A stretch of 64,000 nt of DNA from Aquila chrysaetos chrysaetos (lineage: Eukaryota; Chordata; Aves; Accipitriformes; Accipitridae): assembly GCF_900496995.4 (NCBI RefSeq), contig NC_044019.1:3534001-3598000 (forward strand), written 5' to 3'. Positions 16,265 through 26,200 of this stretch are shown here, one piece after another; the first letter of the stretch is position 1, and every line of letters begins with the position of its first letter. The notes beneath the pieces were generated by a model that was not told where the DNA came from, ran no database searches, and was given only the letters and a program-made list of their open reading frames with translations. A program made the translations under genes and the position numbers.

Positions 16265-19200
16265 AAATTGTGGGAGATTTCATAGAAAATGGGGGAACAT
16301 TTCTTTGAGCCTGATTATTTAGAGTTAGCATAAGTAGCCCGCAGTCAAAATGAGTGGACCGGAGTACGCTCCCTTTAAGCCACTACAGTATTTGTATGTT
16401 ACCGTAGACACCTATAGTAAATATATTCTCGCTACAGCGCACAGGAAGCAGAATAGCTTGGCGGTTGTACAACACTGGCGTGCTTGCATAGCCCAACTGG
16501 GGATTCCACGACAGATCAAGACGGATAATGGTACAGCTTATACTGCGGAAAAGGTGAAACGATTTTGTGCAATCTGGGGTATAGCCCTTGTACATGGCAT
16601 TCCTTATAACAGCACCGGGCAGGCCATTGTAGAACGCCCTGCTAGATCGTCTTAGGGAGGGGGACCAGGCGGAGCCCTCCTGCTTACGGGATAATTCACC
16701 TGTTCTCCGTGCACAGCGTCTCCTGTTAACTGCGTTAACTTCATTAAATCAGACAATTCGGGGGGACCTGGACCAGACGACGGTGCAACGACATTTTACG
16801 ACTACGGAAGAGAAAGACCCCTACCCGTTGGTCCGTGTGCGTGATCCCCAGACACGCCAATGGGACGGACCGTTTGAGCTGCGTTGCCTCAGGCGGGGGT
16901 ACGCCTGTGTACAGACACCTGAAGGGCTACTGAAATGGGTCCCTAGTCGCATGGTTCGTCCTGTCCTAACCTCATAGTGTTTTGAGTGTTTTTTCTTTAC
17001 AGATTGCTGTTATCCTTTCCTGGCTTGTGATGTCTTGGGTATCTGCTACGAATTTCTGACGCTGGAGCAATTAATAAACAAGATAACAGAACTGCAGAAG
17101 CAAGAAGGCGCTGCAAGACCTTTATAGCAATTAAGAAAACTGTCATTTCGGCTTAGAACATTTAGCTGCGGGATGGGGACTTAGGAGTTGGTTTGTATCT
17201 TTGTTAAAAATCGGGGTTTCTTTTATTCTTGTGTATTTTATTAGGTATAATGTTGCTTTTACTGTGTTTAATTAATTGTGTTCATATATCTTGTAGGTCA
17301 CCTTAGCCAACATAACAGGTCAAGATTCTCTGTGCACTGCAACCACATCACAAAGCCCGTGAACCAATAGACAGGATGGCTATGACTCGTGCGGCACGTC
17401 TGGCCAGCGACCGCATGCGCCATAGGCTCCCTATGTTTCAACTGAGGCGAATTTTAGCACCCGCTGGCCACGTGTGCTGAAATCTGTTCCTCTGCAAATG
17501 TACAAATACTGGGATTTTCCGAAGAGCATCGGGCTGGTGTACAGCAAGGCCATCGTTGCCTCTGTGGGGACGCCCACGTAAAGCTGGCACCTACCGATTG
17601 CTGGGCTGAGTTCGCGGATGGTGGTGACTAGATCTGCTAATGCTCTTCTAATAGAAAAAGGGAGGGGGAATTGTTGTGGGAACATTTTTAGATAACGGTC
17701 ACAAGAGCATTCCAGACGCCTTTAGAAGGCCTTGAACAGAATAAACAAGAAGACAAAAATAAGAAAGATACCAATTAGAAAAACACAGGTGCATATTCCA
17801 CGATAAAGAGAACTTGGCACAAACAACCTCAATTTGGCAGTTTATCTTGACCAATTAGACTGAGATAAGTCTCATAAGTTTAGTTAGTATGACCAATTAT
17901 ATTTTATGTTTATGCGCGTGTGCAGTGTTGATGCAGCCAATCATTGAGTGCAACTGGACGCGTGGACAGTGCATGAATAGTGTGTGTAACCAATGGGAGC
18001 TAGTTGGACATGAGGAGGGGGAGATGTAGGGAACACCGTTCGGAAGATCTCGCGATGTCACGGAAAGGTAGAAGGCTAGTCGTCGCCTCCCTATGACATA
18101 TCAGTAATCCCACCTACCGTTGTTAGTATAAAAGGAATTAACTGCGCAATAAAGGACGGAGTTGGCACTCACACCATGTGTGTTATCTGTCTCTTCCCTG
18201 GTCCAGGCCGACCAGTGATCTAATCGCGGCACCTTGATATGTAGCACTGCTACACTCCAGCTTCACTTCCTCTTCATATTGCCTGACATTACCGGGAGGT
18301 TTATGCTATCACTTTCTGCTTCAAAGCTTTAAGTGTGGTTCTTGCAGCAGCAAAGAATGATGTGTTGATCAAGGCTCAAGAAAGGATGCAATTCTTCCAA
18401 AAAACAGAAGTTTGCATCACAAAGGCAATTACAAGGCACATTCTTGACCTGGGACAACGGCCATTCTGAGCAACATATGTCCAAGCCTTGTATTTTTGTC
18501 AACAAGGGCAAGCAAGGCAAGGATGTAAATTCAGAGTGAAATCGCTCTTCTACTCTACTAAATACTAAGCAGCTTGCTCCACTTGCAAAGCCACCCTGCA
18601 CAAAGGCAGTATTAAAGGGAATTGCTCTTGCATGAAAAATTTGTCCCTACCTTATTCTACAAATTGCCCTGTCCGCAGGGCAAATGTGAACCCCTTTTCT
18701 AATTACCACAAATCATCACCGATAAGTAAACAGATTTGCCTTGGCAAAAACTAACATTTGTCATCTCCCTTCTCTGCATCCACTTTGCGTCTTTCTCTAC
18801 AGTATTGAAACCAGGAAATGCTCTTGATTCCTAACTGGTTGCAGCTCTTACTTTAAGACAAGATCATAAAGTTCTGGCATGGTCTTCTTTAAAACGAAGT
18901 TCTGGGTCTTGAAGCCACTTTCTTTGTCAGCTAGATAGAGTGGATTAAACCACTCTAACAGAGAATGATACACTCCATAGCGTATGTTGCTGAGGACAGA
19001 AAACACAGAGGAAAGAGTTAGGCTGGCAGTAGGGATTAAGAACCAGTGGCAGATTAGATTACTGGCATTATTATTTCACAGACGATTTCATGACTTTGCA
19101 AGCACTACTTTCTTCATACTAAACTCATCGTTTTCCGCTGTTTGTCAAGAACAGCCAGGAGAATTCAATGCACACAGATGAAAGGAACAGCAGTTTGGCA

Positions 19201-20424
19201 GTGCCATACCTCTCCCTGAGGGCTTGTCCCAGCTCTCCTACAAGATCTCGGTGGGGCCCCGTATCCAGAGAATTCCAGTTCCAGGACACAGGTGACCCCC
19301 AGTTGGTGAAGCCTTCATGATGCTTTGTGGTCAGCACCACGTACCTGAGGGAAAAAAAAGTACTCGATCAGGATGACAAAGGACTACCTAAGATACTCTC
19401 CAGCCTCACTGGCAAACCCAGTCACTAAAAAAGCAAGGGACTGAATAACCATGCTGTGAGGAGCCCTCTTTCATTACCCTTTAAATTTAGAAGGAACTAC
19501 AAGAATAATAGAGGCTTTTAATGAATTTTAATGCTGGAAAAGAATGAACAGTTGAGGCTTAGGAAGTAGCAACACCCGCCATCTCCTCAGCACCCTGGGC
19601 GTGACCCCTCAGGGATCTCCAGCACTGCTCAGGGACCCCCAATCCCTCAGAGATCCTCAGACTTGGCCCTTCCATCCCCTCAGGGATGCCTGCATCCTCT
19701 TCGGGGACCCCAGGCACAGCCCCCCCCATCCTCTCGGGGCCTTTCCATCCCCTCAGGGACCCCCAGACACGGCTCCTCCATCTGCTCGGTGACCAGGGTC
19801 CCCCATTCCCTCACAGATCCCCAGAAATGGCTCCCCCCATCCTCTCGGGGACCCCTGGGCACGGAACTCATCCCCTCAGGGACCCTCTGTCCCCTCAGGG
19901 ACCCCCCAGACCCACTTCTCCATCCCCTCAGGGACCCTCTGTCCCCTCAGGGACCCCCCAGACCCACTTCTCCATCCCCTCAGGGACCCTCTGTCCCCTC
20001 AGGGACCCCCCAGACCCACTTCTCCATCCCCTCAGGGACCCCAACACCCCCCCCCCTCCCCGCCAGCACCTGACGCTGACCTGGCACCAGCCCGCTGGAA
20101 GAGCTGTGCCCACTCGCGGGCCTGGAAGTCGTGGGCGGTGAAGCGGGGCGCGAAGTCCGTGTAGGCGGTGTCGGGGGGGTACCGGCTCTGTACGAAGCGC
20201 TCGTAGTCGGCGCGGTGCTCGCCCTGCCAGTGCCACCAGAACCACTCGGAGCCCCAGGCCGGGACGGAGAACACCCCCCAGTGCACAAACACCCCCACCT
20301 TGGCCTGGTCGAACCAGGCAGGCAGCGGCCTCGCGTCCAGGCTGGCCCAGTCCGGGCGGTAGCGCGGCGCGGCCAACACCGGCCCAACCGCGACGGCCAG
20401 CCACAGCAGGCCGGCGGCCGCCAT
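9704..20424 (-). CDS. FUCA1: Tissue alpha-L-fucosidase (GH29), complete
   Basis: Lysosomal glycosidase that removes alpha-L-fucose from glycoproteins and glycolipids. Eight minus-strand exons: 20424-20081, 19344-19210, 18989-18852, 12600-12495, 12058-11858, 11644-11454, 10628-10529 and 9844-9704. All join in frame and encode 451 aa (human 466). Residues 1 to about 19 form a hydrophobic signal peptide. Landmarks include [35 protein letters not shown] and [10 protein letters not shown], where Asp215 corresponds to the GH29 nucleophile. Others are [18 protein letters not shown] and [25 protein letters not shown]-glycosylation sequons include NST and NCS. The protein ends WTVKLEGVK, like its orthologues. 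Intron 3 (18851-12601) carries an antisense provirus; the flanking splice sites are intact, so the gene looks functional. Confidence 0.97.
12690..12919 (+). repeat. 5' LTR of the FUCA1-intron provirus
   Basis: The 230-bp LTR begins TGTAGGGAAC and ends GCACTGCTACA. A TATA-like box (AGTATAAAAGG) lies near 12791 and AATAAA at about 12813-12818, so the R region is short. It matches the 3' copy base for base on reading. Confidence 0.92.
12923..12940 (+). other. Primer-binding site (tRNA-Trp)
   Basis: TGGTGACCCCGACGTGAT, three bases after the LTR end, is complementary to the 3' end of tRNA-Trp. This primer is characteristic of avian alpharetroviruses and related avian elements. Confidence 0.88.
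12958..13098 (+). pseudogene. gag start remnant (46 codons)
   Basis: A short frame opens with ATG at 12958, just after the primer-binding site, and has the position and starting residues MGLAQAIKV of a retroviral matrix protein with an N-terminal Gly. It stops at TAA within 13096-13098. A full matrix domain would be much longer, so this is a broken gag start. Confidence 0.6.
13282..13353 (+). repeat. 24-bp tandem repeat in the gag region
   Basis: Three perfect copies of a 24-bp GC-rich unit (CGGGGACAGCGCCCTC plus GGGGACAG). The unit length is a multiple of three, so in any frame it encodes an 8-residue repeat (for example DSGDSALG). Confidence 0.88.
13438..14300 (+). pseudogene. gag capsid-like fragments of the provirus
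   Basis: The frame 13438-13749 contains [18 protein letters not shown], which resembles the capsid major homology region (QG..E.F..F.DRL..A). It is cut by a TAG at 13747-13749 just after it, although similar-looking sequence ([15 protein letters not shown]...) continues in the same frame. Further on, 14048 onward reads [12 protein letters not shown] followed by a proline-rich stretch, as in the matrix/proline-rich part of beta-type gag. Order and frames are disturbed, so this is a rearranged, non-functional gag. Confidence 0.65.
14409..14906 (+). pseudogene. Foreign env remnant: SU fragment joined to TM tail
   Basis: Frame 14409-14648 has several glycosylation sequons (NYT, NTT, NAT), as in a retroviral surface protein. 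Another frame gives FLICGNRAW, and frame 14652-14906 continues with [11 protein letters not shown] and ends with a membrane anchor ([16 protein letters not shown]) and a short tail RIIK. Surface and transmembrane parts are in different frames, and most of the ectodomain between them is missing. It lies upstream of the integrase fragment, which is the wrong order for one provirus, and a second TM tail sits at 17156-17275. Confidence 0.7.
14940..15855 (+). other. Noncoding tract between foreign env and its LTR end
   Basis: Purine-rich DNA (14960-15060) is followed by a GC-rich block (about 15120-15350) of loosely repeated motifs such as GTGGAGG and CACGCTGGA, then AT-rich sequence. No coding frame matches a viral protein. 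It occupies the place where a 3' untranslated region between env and polypurine tract would be. Confidence 0.5.
15856..16261 (+). mobile_element. Polypurine tract, U3-R of a second retrovirus, and poly(A) tract
   Basis: CAAAAAAGGGGGCGA (15856-15870) is a good polypurine tract. It is followed at once by TGTGGGAGCAGC, an LTR start unlike the resident LTR. A TATA-like box (ACATATATAAG) lies near 16162 and AATAAA at 16188-16193. Fifteen bases later the sequence turns into an uninterrupted run of 53 A (16209-16261). This is the expected 3' end of a mature polyadenylated retroviral RNA, embedded inside another provirus; there is no U5. Confidence 0.78.
16350..16977 (+). pseudogene. Integrase fragment of the resident provirus
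   Basis: Frame 16350-16655 covers most of an integrase catalytic core: the first Asp in VTVDTYSKY, the second in [10 protein letters not shown], and a Glu in IVER about 35 residues later, as in the DD35E triad. The frame then breaks. Frame 16783-16977 gives the C-terminal DNA-binding domain ([20 protein letters not shown]...[10 protein letters not shown]). Reverse transcriptase, RNase H and the zinc-binding N-terminus are absent, so it cannot work on its own. Confidence 0.82.
17156..17275 (+). pseudogene. Resident env TM membrane-anchor remnant
   Basis: About 39 codons read [24 protein letters not shown], a hydrophobic anchor like the end of an alpha/beta-type TM protein. In another frame just upstream, from about 17063, a heptad-like stretch ([16 protein letters not shown]) remains. 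Before it, TTTTTTCTTTACAG (ending near 17002) looks like an env splice acceptor. The rest of env is deleted. Confidence 0.6.
17276..18024 (+). other. 3' noncoding part of the provirus with polypurine tract
   Basis: No viral frame is visible. GAGGAGGGGGAGA just before 18025 is the polypurine tract for the 3' LTR. A second purine tract (AAAAAGGGAGGGGGAA, 17655-17670) followed by TTGTTGTGGGAAC looks like an older tract/LTR-start junction. Confidence 0.6.
18025..18254 (+). repeat. 3' LTR of the FUCA1-intron provirus
   Basis: A 230-bp copy of the 5' LTR, identical on reading, followed by the target duplicate CTCCAG. Identity of the two copies implies recent integration or recent gene conversion. 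Confidence 0.92.
19869..20040. repeat. 52-bp minisatellite in FUCA1 intron 1
   Basis: Three exact tandem copies of a 52-bp unit (19869-19920, 19921-19972, 19973-20024) plus a partial fourth, all built from shorter CCCCTCAGGGACC motifs. Related, diverged CCTCAGGGA motifs fill 19600-19868. Confidence 0.88.
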
Positions 20425-20760
20425 GCTAACGCGTGACGTCAGCGCGGCCGCCGCCATGGCTACCGAGGCAACGTCGCCGCCATGGCTACCGAGGCAACGG
20501 CGAGGCGCCGCCATGGCTACCGAGGCAACGGCGAGGCGCCGCCGTGGGGCCGCCGGTTCGAGGCTGCGGTCCGCCCGGCAGCGGGGCTGGCGGCCTCGTT
20601 CCTCCCACCCAGCCCGGTTCTGCCGCACTGTAGCCGCCTGCGTGCCTCTTCCTGCGGTTCGAGCCTCTGCGTCCATCCCGTGAGGAGCCAGGAGCGACCC
20701 CATGGCGTTGACCCCATGGCGTTGGCCCCATGGCGTTGGCCCCATGGCGGCTTGGCCTCC
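20425..20760 (-). promoter_or_regulatory. FUCA1: FUCA1 promoter: CRE plus repeated CCATGG elements
   Basis: A CpG island runs from about 20070 to 21000. A palindromic cAMP-response element TGACGTCA lies at 20434-20441, ten bases upstream of the start codon. Upstream follow three tandem copies of a 25-bp unit (CGCCGCCATGGCTACCGAGG plus CAACG, about 20449-20535) and four copies of a 14-bp unit (GACCCCATGGCGTT, 20696-20751). On the gene's sense strand the copies give CCATGGCGGC, a YY1-like core, and GTTGCC half-sites of the RFX type. Binding is inferred only. Confidence 0.55.
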
Positions 20761-22149
20761 ATGAGACGCCCCTCTCCCCCTGGGCCTCCTCTGCAGCCGG
20801 AGCAGGCCCAGGCCCAGGCCCTGGCTCCAAAACCCGCACGTGAAGGCCGGGTGCATCCTCTGGGGAAACAGGGCAGAGTCCAAGGGCCCCGCGGCCGTGC
20901 CGCAGGCAGCCCAGCCAGGCTCATCCCCGTCGGAGGCGTTTCGGGAGCTGGCAGAAGCCCTGCTGCTCTCCGGGGCGCTGGCGTAGGGCCCTGTCCCACT
21001 TTGGTCTCCTTGCACGTTTTGCAGCTAAAGCTGCTGTGTTTGTGTAATTTGCAAAAAAAAAAAATAAACCCTACCAAGTGCCTCACGCTCTGCCCCAGCT
21101 TGGGCTTAAACTTGTTGCCTGGAGGAGTTTGTGCCCCAGAGGTTAATGAAAGAAAAGGCTGAAAAATGGCTTTAATGTTTAATCACACAACACCCTACAA
21201 ACGCCTGCGTGGCACAGGTTACCTTTCCTTAAATTTGCTGAAAGAAACATGCTGCCTGCAGGGTCCTGTCCGCCTCGAAATCCTCAACAATGACAGAGTC
21301 CACAAACCACAGTGAGAGTATTTCGGTTTTCCATAAAGAGTTAGACGCTAAAATCAACACAGTCCTAAATGCTGTGAGATACAATTAGCCAGGACCGTCT
21401 GCAAGTGAGTCCAGAGAAACCACCTCCACCTTTCCCAGCAAGAGCCGAGGTATCTCCTGCTGCTGCCAGTCCTGCTCCTGCTCCTGCAGCGAGGCATTCA
21501 CCATCGGTGGGAGCTCGTCACGACTTGGTGTTGTTCTCTGCCACCTTTGCCAGGACCCGAAGCCCTTTTCTCACCGTGCTGCTAATACATAACACCCCTG
21601 AACGGCATTCAAGTCTGGTATAAATAGATGTACCTCTGCTACGTAGCGATGTGCTGTTATCGCTTTGCTGGTGGTGCTTGTACAACTCTGTCCGTGCCTG
21701 GTTAAGAGGTTTAGAGAATTATGTGACACCTGGGGATTTCTAAAGAACCTGAAGGTCTGCAGAGTGTTTCACTTGAGGTTTGCTGTATTTTATGGAGTGT
21801 AAAGAAGATACCACTGGGTTAGGAGGTTACTGGTAGACAGGTGGGAGGCCAGGCAGGAGGAGTTGTCATAAAATACTAGATTCTGCTGTTCTGGGGCATG
21901 GCGTTATCTGCTGCCTCATGGCTGGCACACTGACATGGCACCGGTATCTCTGCAGCTTGGGGACCAGCTGCCTGTGTAAGTCTGCGCACTTTATGTCCCA
22001 GGGTCTAAGAATAACATCAGCAGGAGCTGGCTCCATGACAGGCCTCTGACCCCTCATCTTCCAGGACCTCCATAAGAATGGAAAAGAAAAACAAAAGTGA
22101 TCCAGACTGTTTCTGCCCGGCCGAGCGCCGACTTTCCACGGCTGCTTCC
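20761..22149. other. FUCA1-CNR2 interval with probable CNR2 3' UTR
   Basis: No recognisable coding exon. The right-hand part should hold the CNR2 3' UTR. A minus-strand ATTAAA at about 21176-21171 is the best poly(A) signal seen, but it is weak evidence. Confidence 0.4.
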
Positions 22150-23199
22150 CTACGTTATGCGGGTGTCCTCGCAGACCGTCTCTATCACGGAGGACTTGCG
22201 GGTGCTCTCTGCTTCTGGGCTTTCCTCAGAGGCCTTCAGCTGCCTCCTGAACCGAGACAAGACCATCCTCAGGGAGGAATATAGCTCCTTGCTCCGCAGG
22301 GCATAAATAATGGGGTTCACCATGGAATTGAGCAGGCAGAGGGTGCTGCAGAAGGCAAACACCTTGCGCAGGTGATTGCTCAGCCTGGCAAAGATGCTGT
22401 AGATCATGAGGATGAGGACCGGAGACCAGCACAGCACGAGGACAGTCAGCACCATGACGAGGGTCTTGGCCAGCATGACGTCCATCCTCATCCTGGTGTT
22501 TTGCTTTCCTGTCTGCGCTTGGTGCTTCTCCATGTAGGCCACGTGCTGGTGAGCCCTCCATAGCACGTGCGCATAGGCGTAGATGATACACCCCAGCAGA
22601 ACCATGATGAAGCAGATCCAGCTCGACAGATAGTTGTCATCCACAAATGGGAATAGCTTGGAGCACGTTGAGTCAAGCATGCAGCAGTTCCAGCCCAAGA
22701 GGGGCAGGGAAGCAATGGTCGCACATGTCACCCAGAGCACCCCTAGGGCTATCCATGCTCTCTTCCTCGTCATGAGGAGCTTGTATTTGGATGGTCGGCT
22801 GATGGAGATGTAACGGTCCAGGGCTGTCAGCAGCAAGCTGCTCAGGGAGGCGGAGAAGGACGTGTTCACCCCTCCCAGCTGCAGCAGGAACATTTCTTTA
22901 GAGAAATTGGTTTCATTAAAGACATGGAAGTTAACAAAACTGCAGACAAAGATGATGCTGGCCAGAATGTCAGCCAAGGCCAGGCTGCTGATAAAGAGGT
23001 AGGAGGGCTTTCTCCTTGTCCTGGGGGAGGAGAAGATCAAGTACAGCACCAAAGAGTTCTCAAAAATGCACAGTGTCCCAAAGAGGCCACACAGTGTGGC
23101 AATGCTTATCTTCTGCGCTTGCGTGCTGAGGACCATGAAGCACTCCATGGTGTTCACACTGCATTTGGAGGCATTTTCATGTATCTTGCAACTATCCAT
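22150..23199 (-). CDS. CNR2: Cannabinoid receptor 2, complete coding exon
   Basis: Class A G-protein-coupled receptor for endocannabinoids (Gi-coupled, plasma membrane, immune cells in mammals). A single coding exon gives 349 aa with seven hydrophobic segments. Motifs: RRKPSYLFISSLALADILAS (TM2), LLLTALDRYISIS with the DRY triad (TM3), CWSPVLILM with the CWxP toggle (TM6) and NSMVNPIIYALRS with NPxxY (TM7). The Ser/Thr-rich tail ends EDTRIT. There is one NAS sequon in the N-terminus and no Cys pair outside the loops typical of other class A receptors. The open frame extends 27 codons upstream of ATG 23199, but an acceptor (TTTTTCAG, AG at 23268-23267) shows that part is 5' UTR and intron. CB2 fits better than CB1 by the short N-terminus and the synteny. 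Confidence 0.95.
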   Translation of the reverse strand: MDSCKIHENASKCSVNTMECFMVLSTQAQKISIATLCGLFGTLCIFENSLVLYLIFSSPRTRRKPSYLFISSLALADILASIIFVCSFVNFHVFNETNFSKEMFLLQLGGVNTSFSASLSSLLLTALDRYISISRPSKYKLLMTRKRAWIALGVLWVTCATIASLPLLGWNCCMLDSTCSKLFPFVDDNYLSSWICFIMVLLGCIIYAYAHVLWRAHQHVAYMEKHQAQTGKQNTRMRMDVMLAKTLVMVLTVLVLCWSPVLILMIYSIFARLSNHLRKVFAFCSTLCLLNSMVNPIIYALRSKELYSSLRMVLSRFRRQLKASEESPEAESTRKSSVIETVCEDTRIT

Positions 23200-23266
23200 T
23201 GTGATTAACCAGAGCCAGGAACTTGCAGACAGTGTTTTTGCTTCCTTCTGCACTTCTTCAGATGCT
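23200..23266 (-). other. CNR2: CNR2 5' UTR part of the coding exon
   Basis: The exon begins at 23266, after a polypyrimidine tract and CAG on the minus strand, and runs 67 nt to the start codon. Upstream noncoding exons must lie farther right and were not identified. Confidence 0.65.
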
Positions 23267-26200
23267 CTGAAAAAGACCAAGGGGAAGGGGACTTACAGGA
23301 GCACAACGAGCAATAAATTCAACCCACTCGAACACATCCCTCCCTTTAGAGGGAAGCACACAAAAGAAAAAGAGCCCAGGGAGACCTACTTTCAGGTCCA
23401 CAGCCCAAATGCTGGAGCAGACTTCCACACTTTCCAAGCAGAGATCCAGGCTTTATCCCACTGGTGATTTGGCTGAGACCTGTCTACCACTGCCCACGGG
23501 TACCACGTCCATACCACGTCTGTCTCTCGGGCTGTTTCCTCACCACAAGAGGGAAGCAGCAATGCTGAGAATTGTACAGATCCTGGCCAGCTCTTACCAA
23601 TCCTCCGGGATTCACTGCTCAGGGCCAGCAGCAGTGGAAGGGACTGCTCATGGTGACACTGTGCCGTGGCTGGAGACAGGCCCTGGAGAACAGCCTGTCC
23701 GAGTGAAGCTGCCCTGGGAGATGGCTGGGATGGAGAAGGATGAGGGATATTGCACTGCCGGGGACTCGGTGTGGCTCATCTGGGAACACAAAGTGCACTT
23801 TGAAGCATTTAGTCTTCACCAAAGCTGTCTGAACACATAAAATGACAAGACTGGTTTTATATTTAAGCTCGCCTGTTGCAGTTTTATAAAGCTCAGCCTC
23901 ATTAAAGTTGTGTTTCTCCCCCCATAATCCCTGTGTCATGAGTCAGTCTGTCCCACGGTCAGAGTGATTAAAAGTTACTGTTTAACATCAATATTAGAGT
24001 GCAAGTTGGACATAAAAATGGGGACATGCAAGAGTTAGACCACCTGAACCTAAGAATTCCTGTCCATGCCTAGGCTTAGGTTAATTTTAGCAATATTTTT
24101 AGCTTCAGCAGAGGTGTGATGGAGGGAAATGCCTTATTTTCCCCTAGGCAGATGTTGAGCTGCTCGGTGCACTCTGTGGCAGCAAAGTCATGTTTTTCTC
24201 TACACTTCTGCAGCTTAATGCATTTAAATCCCTTCATCTTCATTACACAGATGACCTCGTCCTTCAGACGTTATTTTTCTTCCATTCTTGCTCTTGATTA
24301 TACTTGTGCTTTAACTAAATGCACTTTCACTGAGGGCTCAGCTGCCTTGTGTTGCCTGCTGTAACAGGGGAAACAAGGTCACCCTGGACGGGGTTATGGA
24401 GAGCAGATGAAGAGGCGGTTTTCGGATACACTAAAGGTGCCTTATTAGCAGAGAGATGCTGTGTTCTGAGTGCCACACACCAGCAGGTCGTACCGCCCTG
24501 CTACAAAAGCCCATGGGACAGGAATCCCTTTCCCAAAAGCATCCGCCTGGCTTTGAGTATCTAGGATCCCACATCCAGGCAATGGGACCATGAGTTTCCG
24601 CTGCTGGAGGAAAGCACTGAGCTGACAGCATTCCCTTTCCCCCAGAACAAACAAACTACCGTCTCTCCCTGCCCTCAGCTCTCTTTCAAAAGAGGAAATG
24701 TCCAAAACGTGTGAGCCACAGCAGATGGGATGTGTGATAGCTACAGCTACCCAGGGAGCGCAGCGAGCGCCCAGGCGGTGCAGGGGCCAGGCTTCTGCGC
24801 TGCTGGGCTCCAGGCACCTGTAGCCAACCATCTGTGGTTTCTCTGTCTGTTTTTTGAAATTCAGCAAAGGCAACAGCTGTCTTTAGATGAGACGATAACC
24901 AGCAGTGACCAACACGCTAGAAACTTCTGTCCGCAACATCTTAGCAGTGACACGTATTTTATACCTGTCTTCATTACTTCCTTCCCCGGGAACTCCCCAT
25001 GCCCTGGCACGCATCACTGTTTCTGTGTTTTGCAGTAGTTGCAAAATGCCCCCAAGCATTTGAGATGCTGCCCAGGAGCTCGTGGAGAAGAGTCTGAGCC
25101 CCAGCACTTTGCTCCTGCCTGCCCGTTGGGGCTCAAACTTTGGGGGTTGCAGGGCGTTCGGTGCATATTACAGCCAGAGCAGTTCAACCCTGATTTGCAA
25201 TTCTTGACATATCAGACTGCAGGAGTCCTGGACTTTGGGCTGAAATGTGGCTCAGCATTGCAGCAAGCCTCTCTCCTCTTACATCAGGCTCTGGCATGGG
25301 GTAATCATGCAGGACCGGAGATGTTGCACTGTAATCTCAGCACTCTTGTTTCCTGCAGCTCTTCACAGAAACACTACAAGGGTAGCAGTAACTACTAACT
25401 GTTGTTATTAAAGCTGACAACATCTCTCCCTCCAGAGGGAGGCAGATTTAGCAGACAGATGGACTTTGACATATCTCGGGGCTCACCAGGGGCCAGCAAC
25501 TGCCTCCTCAAGTATCCAAAACTCCCCAACCAAAACTCCAGCATCCAAACCAAGACATCTCTTAATTAAGCAGACTCCAGCATCACCTTGACATCTATTA
25601 ATTGCAGCCAGCATTCCCAGGACCATCTTAAATTCTCAGTATCTGCAGTTGTGCAATGTCCAACGAACATACTCAGGAGCTTGGAAACTGCACTGAACAC
25701 TCGGCAAGAGACTGACGGCCAGCAAAACACTATCCCTCGTGTCACATTGCTTGGGGAGAGAGAGAATTTGGTTATAATGGCAAAATAACTCCTGCACTGA
25801 CTGTTCTGGTACAGCTCTCTCCATTACACTGACATAATTCAGATAAGCCCTCAGGTTCAAAATACTGTGCTGGGCTCGTAGCAATCAGCCAGCCAGCCCA
25901 GACCTTCTCTTCCCACATCTGTTGTGTCTCAGGCTGAATGACAAGGATGAGTCTCTTTGCAGTTTTGACTGAACTCCCCCAAATCCCCCTTCCAGCTCCC
26001 GTGTCTGTGAGGGAAAGCACGGAGCTTTGCTCCAGCACAAGATCTCTTTTGCAGAGGCTCCAGAGTGTGCAAACACAGGCATTGCCAAGAGCCCCTCTCC
26101 TTGCACTGCCTGTTCCTTTTTTTTTTTTTTTGGGCCATAAGGCTGCTTTTTCCTGCCCAGGGGACATTTTTCTCTTGTCAGATGGGCTCATGGATTCAAC

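Larger units (their letters stand above)
12684..18260 (+). mobile_element. Young mosaic endogenous retrovirus in FUCA1 intron 3
   Basis: Provirus of class II (alpha/beta-retrovirus-like) type in antisense orientation to FUCA1. It has two 230-bp LTRs, identical by eye (12690-12919 and 18025-18254), each starting TGTAG and ending CTACA, flanked by the 6-bp target duplication CTCCAG (12684-12689 and 18255-18260). A primer-binding site complementary to tRNA-Trp follows the 5' LTR, and a polypurine tract precedes the 3' LTR. The interior is not a normal gag-pro-pol-env. It holds gag fragments, then the 3' part of a foreign retroviral transcript ending in a poly(A) run, then an integrase fragment and a second env TM remnant. 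No complete viral gene remains, so it must be non-autonomous. Confidence 0.92.

Noticed and set aside
20032-21015. 327-codon minus-strand frame over FUCA1 exon 1
   Set aside because: Only the part from the ATG at 20424 to the donor at 20081 is FUCA1; the upstream 'extension' is the promoter repeats and the downstream end is intron.
23200-23280. A CNR2 start upstream at 23280
   Set aside because: An intron-exon acceptor lies at 23267-23268, so the upstream codons are intron and 5' UTR.
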